A stretch of 64,000 nt of DNA from Bin103 sp002238925 (GTDB lineage: Bacteria > Spirochaetota > Spirochaetia > SZUA-6 > Bin103), in contig OZ242313.1 of assembly GCA_965208065.1 (NCBI GenBank), forward strand, positions 558,001 to 622,000. The letters run 5' to 3'. This document shows positions 45,963-58,273 of this stretch, piece by piece; position 1 is the stretch's first letter, and every line of letters starts with the position of its first letter. The position numbers and the translations under genes were made by a program. A model generated the notes under the pieces. It was not told where the DNA came from and made no database searches. It was given only the letters and a program-made list of their open reading frames with translations.

Positions 45963-48900
45963 CTAAGGAAGATTCAACGGTATTTCGATGCCGGACACCC
46001 GGTACGCGCGATACGTAAAGGCGCGCCGCGATTCCGGGATCGACACCGAGGCGAGTTCCAGGACCGGCGTACCGCTATTCGGGTCGACCTCGCTGATGGC
46101 GAGGAGCTTGCCGAGCGGTTTCGTTTCATTCACGAGCGTGCCCCAGGCGATCAACCAGTGGCCATTGGCCAACGACACCACACCACCCCGAGTATTCGAA
46201 GAACCGTTGCCAGGCGGCAGCAGGTACTGGCGCCGGAAGCGGGCTTCCTTCGGTGTCCCGGACGTCAGCAGGCGGTACTCCACGACACGCGTAAACTTTG
46301 CCAGATCCTTTCTCGGGCCATTGCATTTGTGGCCGTTGTCGAACACCAGCAACGATCCCGATGAGGTCAACGTTGCGCTGTGCTGGCCGCAGAATTCGTT
46401 TCTGCCGTCGGTGTCGCCGGTGATCGCAAGGTACTGGGTCGCGGTGTCGCGGGGTGGCGCCGTGCCACCCACCTGCCAGACCAACCGGCCGGTTCCTCCC
46501 GACCGGTCGATCCTCACGACCATGTTGCAGTGCCTGAACGAAGCGACGATGTCGCCGTCTGCCAGGTGCAGGGAGTTGAGGTGAGCGTAGTCGTCGCCGA
46601 ACACGAACCGGCAGTCGGAGAGTTTCAAGTGGTCCCAGGAATTCCACTCGAACACCTTCTCGCCGGCCGGCGTCGTTTCCTGGATCCACGAGTCGGTAAC
46701 CGTCCCGATGTCCTCGGTGCCCGGTTCGCAACCGGACACCTCGCATCTGTCGCGGGTCGCATCGACGTAGCCGATGAAGAGATAGTTGCCGGTCTCGGTA
46801 ATGAGAAAATCGTGAGGATCGGAACTCGACAAGGGAGGCACCGGCCGCACGACTTTGGTGTACTCAAGCTGCCGGTCGTGCAGGTGCACGTCGTTGCCGG
46901 CGTGCACGGAGTATCGGCCGTCGCCGAATCTTCTGAAGTTCCTGGCCCCGTCGGCCTTCCTCAAGTGGAACCGCGGTACGCCGTTGTTGTCGATAATCGC
47001 CATGAATGACTTTTTCGGGTCCGCCGCGTCCCATTTCGGCGTCACGAGAAGCAGGCCGTCACTGACTTCCGGACGCTTGCTGAGTACCCTGAACCATGGG
47101 AGCGCCAGGGGCGCGCAGTGAACGACATAGGTCACGGTGTTGTCCGCATCGCCGAGTTCGAGGACGATATCGTGATCGTCCGCCACCGTTAGTTGTGTGG
47201 CCGGCAGGCTCCCGGTGGCTACCAGGTCGTCGTCGGAGTTGGCGCGCCGCAGGGTAAGGGGTGTGTTGGCGCCCGCGGCCGTGGCGCTCACGCTGACTGT
47301 CGACCTCCGGGTGCACCTCACGGCGTAATGATGGATATCGCCGTCGAAGGCGGGGTACATGCTGCGCGAGCCGGACGTGACCGAGAGCGCACTCAGCTCG
47401 AGCGGCGCCTCGTCACTCACGATCGTGCCGGTTGCCGTGGCCACGGACACGCCCGCACCACTTGCGTTGCTCAGCGTCACGGTGAAATACTCCGGCAATT
47501 CCGCCTCCTGGTCGTCCACGACGGCGACGGCGACCGTCTTTACCGTGGTGCCGGCGGGGAAGGTCAGCGTACCGTTCGCGGCGGTATAATCTGCGCCGGC
47601 GGTCGCCGTGTCGTCGGCCGTCGCGTAGTCCACCGTGACCGCGCCGCTGCTCGCCGGTTGCAGGGTCACCGTGAACCGCATGCTGCCATCCACCATCTCG
47701 CTGGCGGTCGCGTCCGCGATGTCCAGCCGCGGCGCCTCGTCGTCATCCTCAATCGTGCCGGTTGCGGTGCGGCGGGCGGACGCCAGGGTCGCGTTCACGG
47801 CGCCGCTCAAGGTCACCGTGAACTCCTCCGGCGCCTCGTCGATCCGGTCGTCGGTCACCGGCACCGCAATCGTCCGCTCACTGCTGCCGGCGGGGAAGGT
47901 CAGCATGCCGCTCACTGCCTCATAGTCCGCGCCGGCCGTGGCGGTGTCGTCGGCCGTCGCATAGGCCACGGCCACCGTGCGTCCGCTTACCGGCTGCAGG
48001 GCCACCGCGAACCGCACGCTGGCGGCCGTCGCGGCCTCGCTCGCGGTCGCATCCGCGATGCTCAGTTGCGGCGGCGCATCGTCATCCTCAATGGTGCCGT
48101 ACACTGCCATCGTCTGCTCGCCGCCGGCCAGCGGCGCGCCGGCGTTGCGCAGCGTCACCGTGAACCGTTCCTCCGGCTCGTCCAACTCGTCGTCGAGCAC
48201 CACCACGTCGATCGTGCGCGCCGCCGTCGTGCCGGCCGTGAAGCTCAGCGTGCCGCTCGCGCCCCGGTAATCCTCTCCCGCGCTGGCACCGTCATCGCCG
48301 GTCGCGTACTCCACCGTCACGTCCCGGGCCGCCACGGCGCTCAACGTCACCGCGAACCGCAGGCTGCCCGCCTGCTCGCTGCCGCGCACCCCGGCCACCG
48401 CCAGCGTGGCCACGTCGGACTCCACGATCGTCACCCGTATCGCCGGCGCCGCCGCACCGTCGTAGCCGCCGCCGGCGACCGCGTGCGTCACCTGCGCCGG
48501 TTCGTCGGCCACCGCATCCTCATCCGCCGCCGCTGTAACGGTGACCGTCTGGGCCGCAGCCCAATCGCCCGGCGGGAACTCCAGCACCCGCGGCGCCATC
48601 GTGACTTCCGCCAGCCCCGCCGTGGCCGTCACCGTGACCGTACCGGTCGGGCGTGAGCCAAGCGCCACCCGGTAGCTGGCGCTGCCCCCTTCCGGCAAGG
48701 TTATCGCGCGTGGCTCGACCGTGACCCGGGGTACGTCGTTGTCGGCCACGGTCACCGTCGCCTGTGCCGCGGCCACCGCGGCACCTGCCACCTCGCCGAG
48801 CCGCACCAGGAAGCTTTCGTCCCCTTCTGCTATCGCGTCGTCGTGCACCACCACCTCGATGTGTTGCACCCCGGCCGCTCCGGCGGCGAAGGTCAGCACG

Positions 48901-49328
48901 CCGCGCGCCGCTTGGTAATCGGCGCCGGCCGTGGCGCTGCCGTTTGCGGTCGCATAGGCCGCGGTCACCGGTCTATCCGCGGCCGGACTCAGGCGCACCG
49001 GTACGCGCAGCACCCCGTCGCCCTCCGCACCCCTCGCCACCGCCACCGCCACCATGGGCGCGCCGTTCGCCGGCCCTGCCATCCCGCGGCCCGGCGCCGC
49101 GGCCTGCTCGTGAGCGTCCGGGTCAGAGGCGGACTCGGACCGCGGGGGCGGCTGGCTACCGGGCATCCGGCACGCCGCCGCCGCCAACACCAAGCAGAGC
49201 GCCAACAGCTCGCGCGCGCGCAACGAACGGCGGCAGACTGCCGAGCGCGGCCGCGATGTTTGCCGGTGGCAATTGTGCAGAGGTTGCGCGCCGACAAGCC
49301 TCCTTGTGAACCGACGAGAAACCGACAC
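45963..49328 (-). CDS. Calx-beta lipoprotein with arylsulfotransferase-type domain, paralogue D
   Basis: About 1121 residues if GTG 49328 is the start; TTG 49223 gives MRARELLALCLVLAAAAC, a cleaner signal peptide, and GTG 49448 a longer form. A promoter at 49365-49337 favours 49328 or later. Four Calx-beta repeats and one diverged repeat follow, for example YATADDTATAGADYEAVSG and YATADDTATAGADYTAANG, close enough at DNA level to recombine. Then the cadherin-like domain (LELSALSVTSGSRSMYPAFD) and propeller with WNSWDHLKLSDC, YAHLNSLHLADGDIVASFRH and EFCGQHSATL. It ends IEIPLNLP. Likely operon partner of paralogue E. Confidence 0.78.
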   Translation of the reverse strand: MSVSRRFTRRLVGAQPLHNCHRQTSRPRSAVCRRSLRARELLALCLVLAAAACRMPGSQPPPRSESASDPDAHEQAAAPGRGMAGPANGAPMVAVAVARGAEGDGVLRVPVRLSPAADRPVTAAYATANGSATAGADYQAARGVLTFAAGAAGVQHIEVVVHDDAIAEGDESFLVRLGEVAGAAVAAAQATVTVADNDVPRVTVEPRAITLPEGGSASYRVALGSRPTGTVTVTATAGLAEVTMAPRVLEFPPGDWAAAQTVTVTAAADEDAVADEPAQVTHAVAGGGYDGAAAPAIRVTIVESDVATLAVAGVRGSEQAGSLRFAVTLSAVAARDVTVEYATGDDGASAGEDYRGASGTLSFTAGTTAARTIDVVVLDDELDEPEERFTVTLRNAGAPLAGGEQTMAVYGTIEDDDAPPQLSIADATASEAATAASVRFAVALQPVSGRTVAVAYATADDTATAGADYEAVSGMLTFPAGSSERTIAVPVTDDRIDEAPEEFTVTLSGAVNATLASARRTATGTIEDDDEAPRLDIADATASEMVDGSMRFTVTLQPASSGAVTVDYATADDTATAGADYTAANGTLTFPAGTTVKTVAVAVVDDQEAELPEYFTVTLSNASGAGVSVATATGTIVSDEAPLELSALSVTSGSRSMYPAFDGDIHHYAVRCTRRSTVSVSATAAGANTPLTLRRANSDDDLVATGSLPATQLTVADDHDIVLELGDADNTVTYVVHCAPLALPWFRVLSKRPEVSDGLLLVTPKWDAADPKKSFMAIIDNNGVPRFHLRKADGARNFRRFGDGRYSVHAGNDVHLHDRQLEYTKVVRPVPPLSSSDPHDFLITETGNYLFIGYVDATRDRCEVSGCEPGTEDIGTVTDSWIQETTPAGEKVFEWNSWDHLKLSDCRFVFGDDYAHLNSLHLADGDIVASFRHCNMVVRIDRSGGTGRLVWQVGGTAPPRDTATQYLAITGDTDGRNEFCGQHSATLTSSGSLLVFDNGHKCNGPRKDLAKFTRVVEYRLLTSGTPKEARFRRQYLLPPGNGSSNTRGGVVSLANGHWLIAWGTLVNETKPLGKLLAISEVDPNSGTPVLELASVSIPESRRAFTYRAYRVSGIEIPLNLP

Positions 49329-49336
49329 CAGAACCC

Positions 49337-49365
49337 AATATACGACGCGGTATGCGGTTTTTGAA
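49337..49365 (-). promoter_or_regulatory. Candidate promoter of paralogue D
   Basis: TTCAAA (49365-49360), 17-base spacer, TATATT (49342-49337). Transcription would begin near 49330, close to GTG 49328, so the mRNA may be leaderless or have a short leader. Confidence 0.45.
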
Positions 49366-49476
49366 TAATCATACGGGATAGTCGGGCGCGGGGTGCAGTA
49401 ACCGCTTGCCGCGCTTGAGCAAGCCCCGAGGCGAGCCGCCTGCGCCACCGGTGCCGCACCAAGAGCTTGTCGGAAA

Positions 49477-52400
49477 TCAGGGAAGATTCGGCGGGATCTC
49501 GATGCCGGACTCTCGATACGCGCGGTAGGTGTAGGCGGAGAGTCTGCCGTCGCTCGAATGCATGGCGAATTCCTGCACCGGGGTTCCCGTGGTCGGATCG
49601 ACCTCGCTGATGGCGAGCAGGTCGCTGGGCGAGTGCGTGGCGCTGGTGAGGGTGCCCCAGGCGACCAACCAGTGGCCGTTGGGCAACGTGACCACGCTGC
49701 CGCGCGTGCTCGCGTAACCGTTGCCGTCCGGCAGCAGATACTGGCGCCGGAACCGTGCTTCCAGCGGCGATCCGGACGTCATCAGCTGGTACTCGACGAC
49801 GCGTGAGAACGCCTTCTCGTTGTTTCGCTCACCCCTGCACAGATTGCCGTTATCGAAAATCAACAGCGCGCCGGAGTCGCTCAAGGTAGCGCTGTGTTGG
49901 CCGCAGAATTCGTTGTGGCCGGCGGTATCGCCGGAAATCGGCAGGTACAGAGTGTCGGAATCGCGGGGTGGAGCGGTGCCGCCGACCTGCCACACGACGC
50001 GGCCGGTGCCGCCGGAGCGGTCGATCCTGACCACGGTGTTGCAATGCCTGAACGATGCGATGATGTCGCCCGTCTCTGTCAGGTGCAGGGAATTGAGGTG
50101 AGCGTAGTCGGCCGGGAACACGAACTCGCAATCGGAGAGTTTCAGGTGGTCCCAGGAATTCCACTCGAACACCTTGTCACCGGAAGGCGTCACTTCCTGG
50201 ATCCAGGCGTCGGTGACTTTGCCGATCTCCTCGGTGCCCGGATCGCAACCGGTAACCTCACACCGGTCGCGGGTTGCACCGAGGTAGCCGGTGAAGAGAT
50301 GGTTGCCGTTCCCGGTGATGAGAAAGTCGTGGGGGTTCGCACTCTTCAGGGGCGGCACCGGTTTCACCGCCTCGATGAACTGAAGTGAGCTGTCGAGCAG
50401 ATGCACTTCGCCGCCGACGTAATAGGAGTAGCGGCCGTCAGCGTGTCGTCGGAAGTTCCTCGTCGCGTCCCTGGTCAGGTGGAACCGAGGTACGCCGTTG
50501 TTGTCGACAATTGCCACATATGAGTTGGCGGGACGCGACACGCGCCATCTCGGTGTCACGAGCAGCAGACCGTCGCTGGCTTCGGGGCGCTCGGTGAGAA
50601 TCTCGAAGTTGGGAAACGAGACGGGCACGCAGTGGACGCTATAGGTCACGGCGCTGTCGGCGTCGCTGACCTCGACAACGAGGTGGGCGTCGGAGTCCAC
50701 GCGGAGTTTGGTGGACAGGGAACCGGTGGTCACCAGGTTGTCGGCTGGGTCGGCGCGGCGCAGCGTCAGGGTAGCGGTGGGGCGCATGGCGGTGGCGGTA
50801 ACGGTAACCGGATAGGTGCGGGTGCAAGCGCGCACGGCGTAGTGATGGATATCGGGGTCGAAGGCGGGGAAGATCTGGCGCGAGCCGGGCCCCGCCGAGA
50901 ACGCGCTCAGCTTGAGAGGGAACAGGTCGTCGCTCACGATGAGGCCGGATGCGGTGCCGCCGGCGAGGCGGGCGCCGGTAGGATTGCTGAGCGTTACGGT
51001 GAAGGATTCGGTGTCTTCGACCGTATCGTCGTCGGCAATCGGGACGGCAACCGTCCGTGCCGTCGTGCCGGGGGCAAAGGTCAGGCTGCCGGTCACCGCG
51101 GTGTAGTCTTCTCCGGCGGTGGCGGTGGCGTCGGAGGTCGCGTACGCGACGGCCACCGGGCGCTCGCTGACCGGGTGCAGGGACACCGTGAACCGCATGT
51201 TGCCGTCTGCGTCGCCCTCGGTGAGGCGGGCGCCGGCTATGCTCAACTGCGGGGGCTCGTCGTTGTCGACGATGGTGCCGGTCGCGGCACGGGCGGTCGC
51301 CGCGAGCGTCGCGTTCACGGCGGCGCTGAGCGTCAGGGTGAATTGTTCCTGGTCTTCGTGGACATCGTCGTCGGCCACCGGCACCGCGACGGTGTGCCCG
51401 GTGCTGCCGGCGGCGAACGTCAGGGTTCCGCTGGCCGACTCGTAGTCTGCTGATTCGGTCGCGCTGCCGGCGGTCGTCGCATAGGCAACGGTCACCTGGC
51501 GACCGCTCGCCGGCAGCAGGGACACCGCAAACCGGATGCGGCCGTCCGCCGCGCCCTCCTGAAGGCTGGCGGCGGCGACGCTCAGCAGTGGGGGCTCATC
51601 GTCGTCGACAATGGTGCCGGTGACGGTGACCGTGTCGGCGCCGCCCGCGAGCGGGGCGTTGGCGCCGTGCAGGCGCAGCGCGAACTGTTCGTCCGCCTCG
51701 TCCGTCCCGTCGTCCACCAGCACCACCTCTATGGTGTGCGCCGCCGTGGCGCCGGCCGGAAAGCGCAGCGTGCCGCGTACGCCCCGGTAATCTTCGCCCT
51801 CCGCAGCGCTCTCTTCGGCTCCGCCACCGGTCTCGTATTCCGCCGTGACGACGCGGTCCGCGGCCGCGCTCAGGGTCACCGCGAAGCCGAGCCGGTCGAC
51901 ATGCTCGGCGCCGCGTGCGCCGGCCACGGCCAGCGTCGCCACGTCCGCTTCCACGATGGTCAACCGCACCGCGGGCACCGCTGTGCCGCCGTAGCCGCCG
52001 CCGGTGGCCGTGTGCGTCAGTTGCACCGGCGCGTCGGCCACGGCATCCTCGTCCGCCGCCGCGGTAACGGTCACGGAGCGCGCAGTGTCCCACTCGGTCG
52101 CTGAGAACGTCAGCCGCGCCGGCGCCACCGTCACCTCCGCCGACCCCGAGGCGGGCGTCACCGTCACGGTCCCGGTCGGTTGCGAGCCGAGCGCCACCAA
52201 GTAGGCGGCGCTGCCGCCTTCCGGCACGTTCAGTGCCAGTGGCTGCACGCTCACCCGGCGGCCGTCGTTGTCAACCACAGTGACGGTCGCCACGGCGACC
52301 GCCACCGCGGCGCCGTCCGCCTCGCTCAGGTGCACGCTGAATGTCTCATCGCCCTCGGCCACCGCGTCGTCCAATACCGGTACCTCGATGCGCGCGGCGC

Positions 52401-52803
52401 CGATCGCGCCAGCGGCGAAAGTCAACACGCCGGTCGCCGGCTGGTAGTCAGCGCCGGCGGTGGCGGTGACGTCTTCGGTGGCATACGAAACGGTCACCGG
52501 CACGGCGGCCGCGGGACTCAGGCGCACGGGAATGTGCAGCATGCCGTCGCCCTCGGTGCCTGTCGCGTCGCCGACCGCCAGCGCCGGTACCGCCGGTGCG
52601 CCGGCCGAGGGCACCGCGGGGTCGGTGGCGGCCGGAGAAACCGGGTCGGCGGTCGGCGGAGCCGGCGACGGTACAATCGCCATGCGGCAGGCGGCCGGGG
52701 CCAGCACGACAAGTGCCGCCAACAGCCGGATGGTGCGCGCCGGCGGACGCCCGTGGACGCGGCGCACATTCGGAGCGTTGGCGAACATCCCCGCGAACTG
52801 CAC
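49477..52803 (-). CDS. Calx-beta lipoprotein with arylsulfotransferase-type domain, paralogue E
   Basis: 1108 residues from GTG 52803; ATG 52788 is an option. The signal peptide is RTIRLLAALVVLAPAACRM, with Cys as probable lipid anchor. Four Calx-beta repeats plus a diverged one (for example YATEDVTATAGADYQPATG, YATTAGSATESADYESASG) are followed by the cadherin-like sandwich and the propeller (HDFLITGNGNHLFTGYLGA, WNSWDHLKLSDC, YAHLNSLHLTETGDIIASFR, EFCGQHSATL, FDNGNLCRGERN). It ends IEIPPNLP. Most similar to paralogue D, which follows on the same strand. The family suggests calcium-dependent surface proteins with sulfate-transfer or related activity. Confidence 0.8.
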   Translation of the reverse strand: MQFAGMFANAPNVRRVHGRPPARTIRLLAALVVLAPAACRMAIVPSPAPPTADPVSPAATDPAVPSAGAPAVPALAVGDATGTEGDGMLHIPVRLSPAAAVPVTVSYATEDVTATAGADYQPATGVLTFAAGAIGAARIEVPVLDDAVAEGDETFSVHLSEADGAAVAVAVATVTVVDNDGRRVSVQPLALNVPEGGSAAYLVALGSQPTGTVTVTPASGSAEVTVAPARLTFSATEWDTARSVTVTAAADEDAVADAPVQLTHTATGGGYGGTAVPAVRLTIVEADVATLAVAGARGAEHVDRLGFAVTLSAAADRVVTAEYETGGGAEESAAEGEDYRGVRGTLRFPAGATAAHTIEVVLVDDGTDEADEQFALRLHGANAPLAGGADTVTVTGTIVDDDEPPLLSVAAASLQEGAADGRIRFAVSLLPASGRQVTVAYATTAGSATESADYESASGTLTFAAGSTGHTVAVPVADDDVHEDQEQFTLTLSAAVNATLAATARAATGTIVDNDEPPQLSIAGARLTEGDADGNMRFTVSLHPVSERPVAVAYATSDATATAGEDYTAVTGSLTFAPGTTARTVAVPIADDDTVEDTESFTVTLSNPTGARLAGGTASGLIVSDDLFPLKLSAFSAGPGSRQIFPAFDPDIHHYAVRACTRTYPVTVTATAMRPTATLTLRRADPADNLVTTGSLSTKLRVDSDAHLVVEVSDADSAVTYSVHCVPVSFPNFEILTERPEASDGLLLVTPRWRVSRPANSYVAIVDNNGVPRFHLTRDATRNFRRHADGRYSYYVGGEVHLLDSSLQFIEAVKPVPPLKSANPHDFLITGNGNHLFTGYLGATRDRCEVTGCDPGTEEIGKVTDAWIQEVTPSGDKVFEWNSWDHLKLSDCEFVFPADYAHLNSLHLTETGDIIASFRHCNTVVRIDRSGGTGRVVWQVGGTAPPRDSDTLYLPISGDTAGHNEFCGQHSATLSDSGALLIFDNGNLCRGERNNEKAFSRVVEYQLMTSGSPLEARFRRQYLLPDGNGYASTRGSVVTLPNGHWLVAWGTLTSATHSPSDLLAISEVDPTTGTPVQEFAMHSSDGRLSAYTYRAYRESGIEIPPNLP

Positions 52804-52809
52804 TCATGC

Positions 52810-52838
52810 AGCATAGAAGGTTGTGCCATGCACTGTCT
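52810..52838 (-). promoter_or_regulatory. Candidate -10 of paralogue E, possibly leaderless
   Basis: TATGCT at 52815-52810, 6 bases before GTG 52803. The -35 is weak (CAGACA with an 18-base spacer). The same TATGCT hexamer is used at both LytTR promoters. Confidence 0.35.
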
Positions 52839-52933
52839 GCCTTTGGACCGGTAACTCTACCGAGCGTGTTATTCCACGCCGGTAGGTGTTTCGCTACGGT
52901 CGTTCGTGCGTTCGCGTGGTGGCAGGTGGGCCG

Positions 52934-55384
<2,451 letters not shown>

Positions 55385-55417
55385 GCGGTCCCCTTCCCGT
55401 CGAGCCGGCGCGCATCA

Positions 55418-57328
55418 TCACACGTCCAGTGTGGCCAGCAGCGCGTTCTCCTCGATGAACCTGCGCCGCGGCTCCACCGCCTCTCCCATCAGCGTCGTGA
55501 ACGCGTCCTCCACCTCAATGTCGTGCTCCTCGGGAACCAGCACCTGCTGGATATTGCGCGTCCCCGGGTCCATGGTGGTCTCCCAGAGCTGCTCCGGGTT
55601 CATCTCGCCGAGGCCCTTGTAGCGCTGCACGCCCACCTGGCTGCGGCCCTCCTTGAGGCGCCCGAGCACCTCCTCCATCTCCGGGTCGCTGTAGGCGTAC
55701 TCGACACGCCTGCCGGCGGTGAGCTTGTACAGCGGCGGCATGGCGATGTAGACATGGCCGGCCTTCACCAGGTCGGTCATGTAACGGTAGAAGAAGGTGA
55801 GCAGCAGGGTGCGGATATGGGAGCCGTCCACGTCGGCGTCGGCCATGATGATCACCTTGTGGTAGCGCAGCTTGTCCAGCTCGAAGTCGTCCCGCACGCC
55901 GGTACCGAGGGTGGTAATGATCGGAATCAGCTTCTCGTTGGCGAGCACCTTGTCGATGCGCGTCTTCTCCACGTTCAGCATCTTGCCCCACAGCGGCAGA
56001 ATGGCCTGGAACTGGCGGTCGCGGCCCTGCTTGGCGCTGCCACCCGCCGAGTCGCCCTCCACGATGTACAGCTCGCACCGTTCCGGATCCTTCTCCGCGC
56101 AGTCGGCCAGCTTGCCGGGCAGGCCGGTGCTCTCCAGGAAGCTCTTGCGCCGGGTCAGCTCGCGCGCCCGCCGCGCCGCCACGCGCGCCTTGGCGGCCAG
56201 GATCGACTTGTCCAGGATCGCCTTGATCACGCCCGGATTCTCTTCGAAGTGGGCGGTAAGTTCCTCGTTGGTAAGCGATTCCACGATGCCGCGCACCTCG
56301 GTGTTGCCGAGCTTGGCCTTGGTCTGGCCCTCGAACTGCGGCTCCGGCACCTTGACCGACACCACCGCGGTCAGGCCCTCGCGCACGTCGTCGCCGGACA
56401 GGTTCTCGTCCAGCTTCTTCTCCAGCTTGAGCCGCTTCACGAAATCGTTGAGGGTGCGGGTCAACGCGGAGCGAAACCCCATCTGGTGGGTGCCGCCGTC
56501 GCGGTTGTTGACGTTGTTGGCGTAGTAGAACACCTGCTCGGAGAAGCCGGTATTGTAGGCCAGCGCCACCTCCACGCCGACGTTGTCGCGGGTGCCGTCG
56601 AAGTGCAGCGGCTGCGGGTGGATCGGCTGCTTGTTGCCGTTCAGGTACTCGATGAACTCCCGCACACCGCCGGCGAACTCGAACTCCTGCGCGCGATGCG
56701 GCTCGCTGCGCCGATCGGTCAGGCTGATGCGGATGCCCTTGTTCAGGAACGCCAGCTCCCGCAGCCTGACGGTGAGCACGTCGAACGAATACTCGATGGT
56801 TTCGAAGATCTCGTCGTCGGCCAGGAACGACGTCTCGGTGCCGGTCCGGTCGGTGGCGCCGGTCACCGCCACCGCCGTATCGGGCACGCCGCGCCGGTAG
56901 CCCTGGTGATACACCTGGCCGAGCTTGTGGATGTCCACCCGGCACCAACGCGACAGGGCGTTCACCACCGACACGCCGACGCCGTGCAGGCCGGCGGACA
57001 CCGCGTAGCTGCGATTGTTGAACTTGCCGCCCGCGTGCAGCGTGGTCATTACCACCTCGAGCGCGCTCACCTTCTCGGTGGGATGCTCGTCTACCGGGAT
57101 GCCGCGCCCGTCGTCGCGCACCGTCACCACGTTACCGGGATCGATGGTAATCTCGATGGTGGTCGCGAACCCGGCCATCGCCTCGTCGATGCTGTTGTCG
57201 ACTACCTCGTACACCAGTTGGTGCAGGCCGTCGGCGCCGGTCGAGCCGACGTACATGCCGGGGCGCTTGCGGACCGGCTCCAGGCCCTCGAGCACCTGAA
57301 TGTGTTGAGCGGAATATTCCTGCTGCAT
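55418..57328 (-). CDS. gyrB: DNA gyrase subunit B
   Basis: 636 residues from ATG 57328 (MQQEYSAQHIQVLEGLEP), with a good ribosome binding site (GGAGGGG) upstream. The GHKL ATPase domain shows VRKRPGMYVGSTG, VYEVVDNSIDEAMAG and DDGRGIPVDEHP. The Toprim domain has VEGDSAGGSAKQGRDR, with DADVDGSHIRTLLLTFF further on. A weak promoter TTTACC-N18-TACCAT lies about 160 bases upstream. The start of an open frame at 57388 was rejected for the clear ribosome binding site at 57328. Confidence 0.97.
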   Translation of the reverse strand: MQQEYSAQHIQVLEGLEPVRKRPGMYVGSTGADGLHQLVYEVVDNSIDEAMAGFATTIEITIDPGNVVTVRDDGRGIPVDEHPTEKVSALEVVMTTLHAGGKFNNRSYAVSAGLHGVGVSVVNALSRWCRVDIHKLGQVYHQGYRRGVPDTAVAVTGATDRTGTETSFLADDEIFETIEYSFDVLTVRLRELAFLNKGIRISLTDRRSEPHRAQEFEFAGGVREFIEYLNGNKQPIHPQPLHFDGTRDNVGVEVALAYNTGFSEQVFYYANNVNNRDGGTHQMGFRSALTRTLNDFVKRLKLEKKLDENLSGDDVREGLTAVVSVKVPEPQFEGQTKAKLGNTEVRGIVESLTNEELTAHFEENPGVIKAILDKSILAAKARVAARRARELTRRKSFLESTGLPGKLADCAEKDPERCELYIVEGDSAGGSAKQGRDRQFQAILPLWGKMLNVEKTRIDKVLANEKLIPIITTLGTGVRDDFELDKLRYHKVIIMADADVDGSHIRTLLLTFFYRYMTDLVKAGHVYIAMPPLYKLTAGRRVEYAYSDPEMEEVLGRLKEGRSQVGVQRYKGLGEMNPEQLWETTMDPGTRNIQQVLVPEEHDIEVEDAFTTLMGEAVEPRRRFIEENALLATLDV

Positions 57329-57596
57329 CGTTACGAACTCCCCTCCCGGTGTGCGGGGCGCCACGCGGACGCCGCTCCGCAGTGCCACGGTAGCCGGCCG
57401 AGCGGCGGCCGGTCGGGTTCTCCGACCGCTGGACCGGACCCCGAAACGGGAGCCAAATTCAACGCAGCGAGCGGCCTCCGAGGCAGCTCTAATGGTAACA
57501 GAAAACCGGTACCTTGGTAAAGCTCCGAACTACCCGGAAAGCGGCGCTGTGCGGCCCGCGCCGGCGGCGCTTTCGGGGGCGTCTGCAGGCGCCGTT

Positions 57597-58250
57597 TCAG
57601 TCGGTGGGAGACACCCTGATTTGCTTATACAGGCCGTCGCCTTCGCTTTCCGTGGTGACTCCGTCCATGTCGCCGAGCGCGCTGTGAATGAGGCGCCTTT
57701 CGAACGGGTTCAGGGGCGCGAGCAGGCGCGATCTCCCGTTGCGGCGAACTTCCTGGGCGGCCCGGCTCGCCATCCGCAACAGGCTCTGTTCGCGGCGGTA
57801 GCGATAGTCCTCGGTGTCCAGAATCACGCGCACCGGTGCGCCTTCGTTTATGCGCCCGGCGTGGATGTTGCTGATCAGTTGCAGGGCTTCCAGGGTGGCG
57901 CCATGCTTGCCGATTACAATGGCCGGATCGTCGGCCAGAATCTCCAGCGTCAGGCGGCCGTCCTCGCGCTGATCGATGCGCACGTCAGACGGCAGGTTGG
58001 ACTTCTCCAGGAGCTCGGTGACGAATTCCACCATGCGCTCCTCGAACGCGCTTTCCGGTTCCAGTTCGGCCGCGTCGCGGTCGTCGTCGGCCAGGTGCAC
58101 GCGAATGCGAACCTTGCCTCCCTTGAGGAATCCCGGGCGCTGCTCATCGACCACTTCAACGTCGATTTCGTCCTCCGTGAGGCCCAAGGCTTCTATCGCC
58201 TTGTCGATCGCTTCCTCCTCGGTGCGAGCTTCGAATTCCCGTTCCGCCAT
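57597..58250 (-). CDS. jag: Jag/KhpB RNA-binding protein
   Basis: 217 residues. The Jag-N domain has REFEARTEEEAIDKAIEALG and LKGGKVRIRVHL. A KH domain (VIGKHGATLEALQLISNIH) and a C-terminal R3H domain (PFERRLIHSALGDMDGV) follow. The family (KhpB/EloR) binds RNA and links to cell elongation and to YidC partners. It lies after yidC with a 23-base gap. Confidence 0.94.
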   Translation of the reverse strand: MAEREFEARTEEEAIDKAIEALGLTEDEIDVEVVDEQRPGFLKGGKVRIRVHLADDDRDAAELEPESAFEERMVEFVTELLEKSNLPSDVRIDQREDGRLTLEILADDPAIVIGKHGATLEALQLISNIHAGRINEGAPVRVILDTEDYRYRREQSLLRMASRAAQEVRRNGRSRLLAPLNPFERRLIHSALGDMDGVTTESEGDGLYKQIRVSPTD

Positions 58251-58273
58251 TCGGACCTCTCCTATGCCATGAA

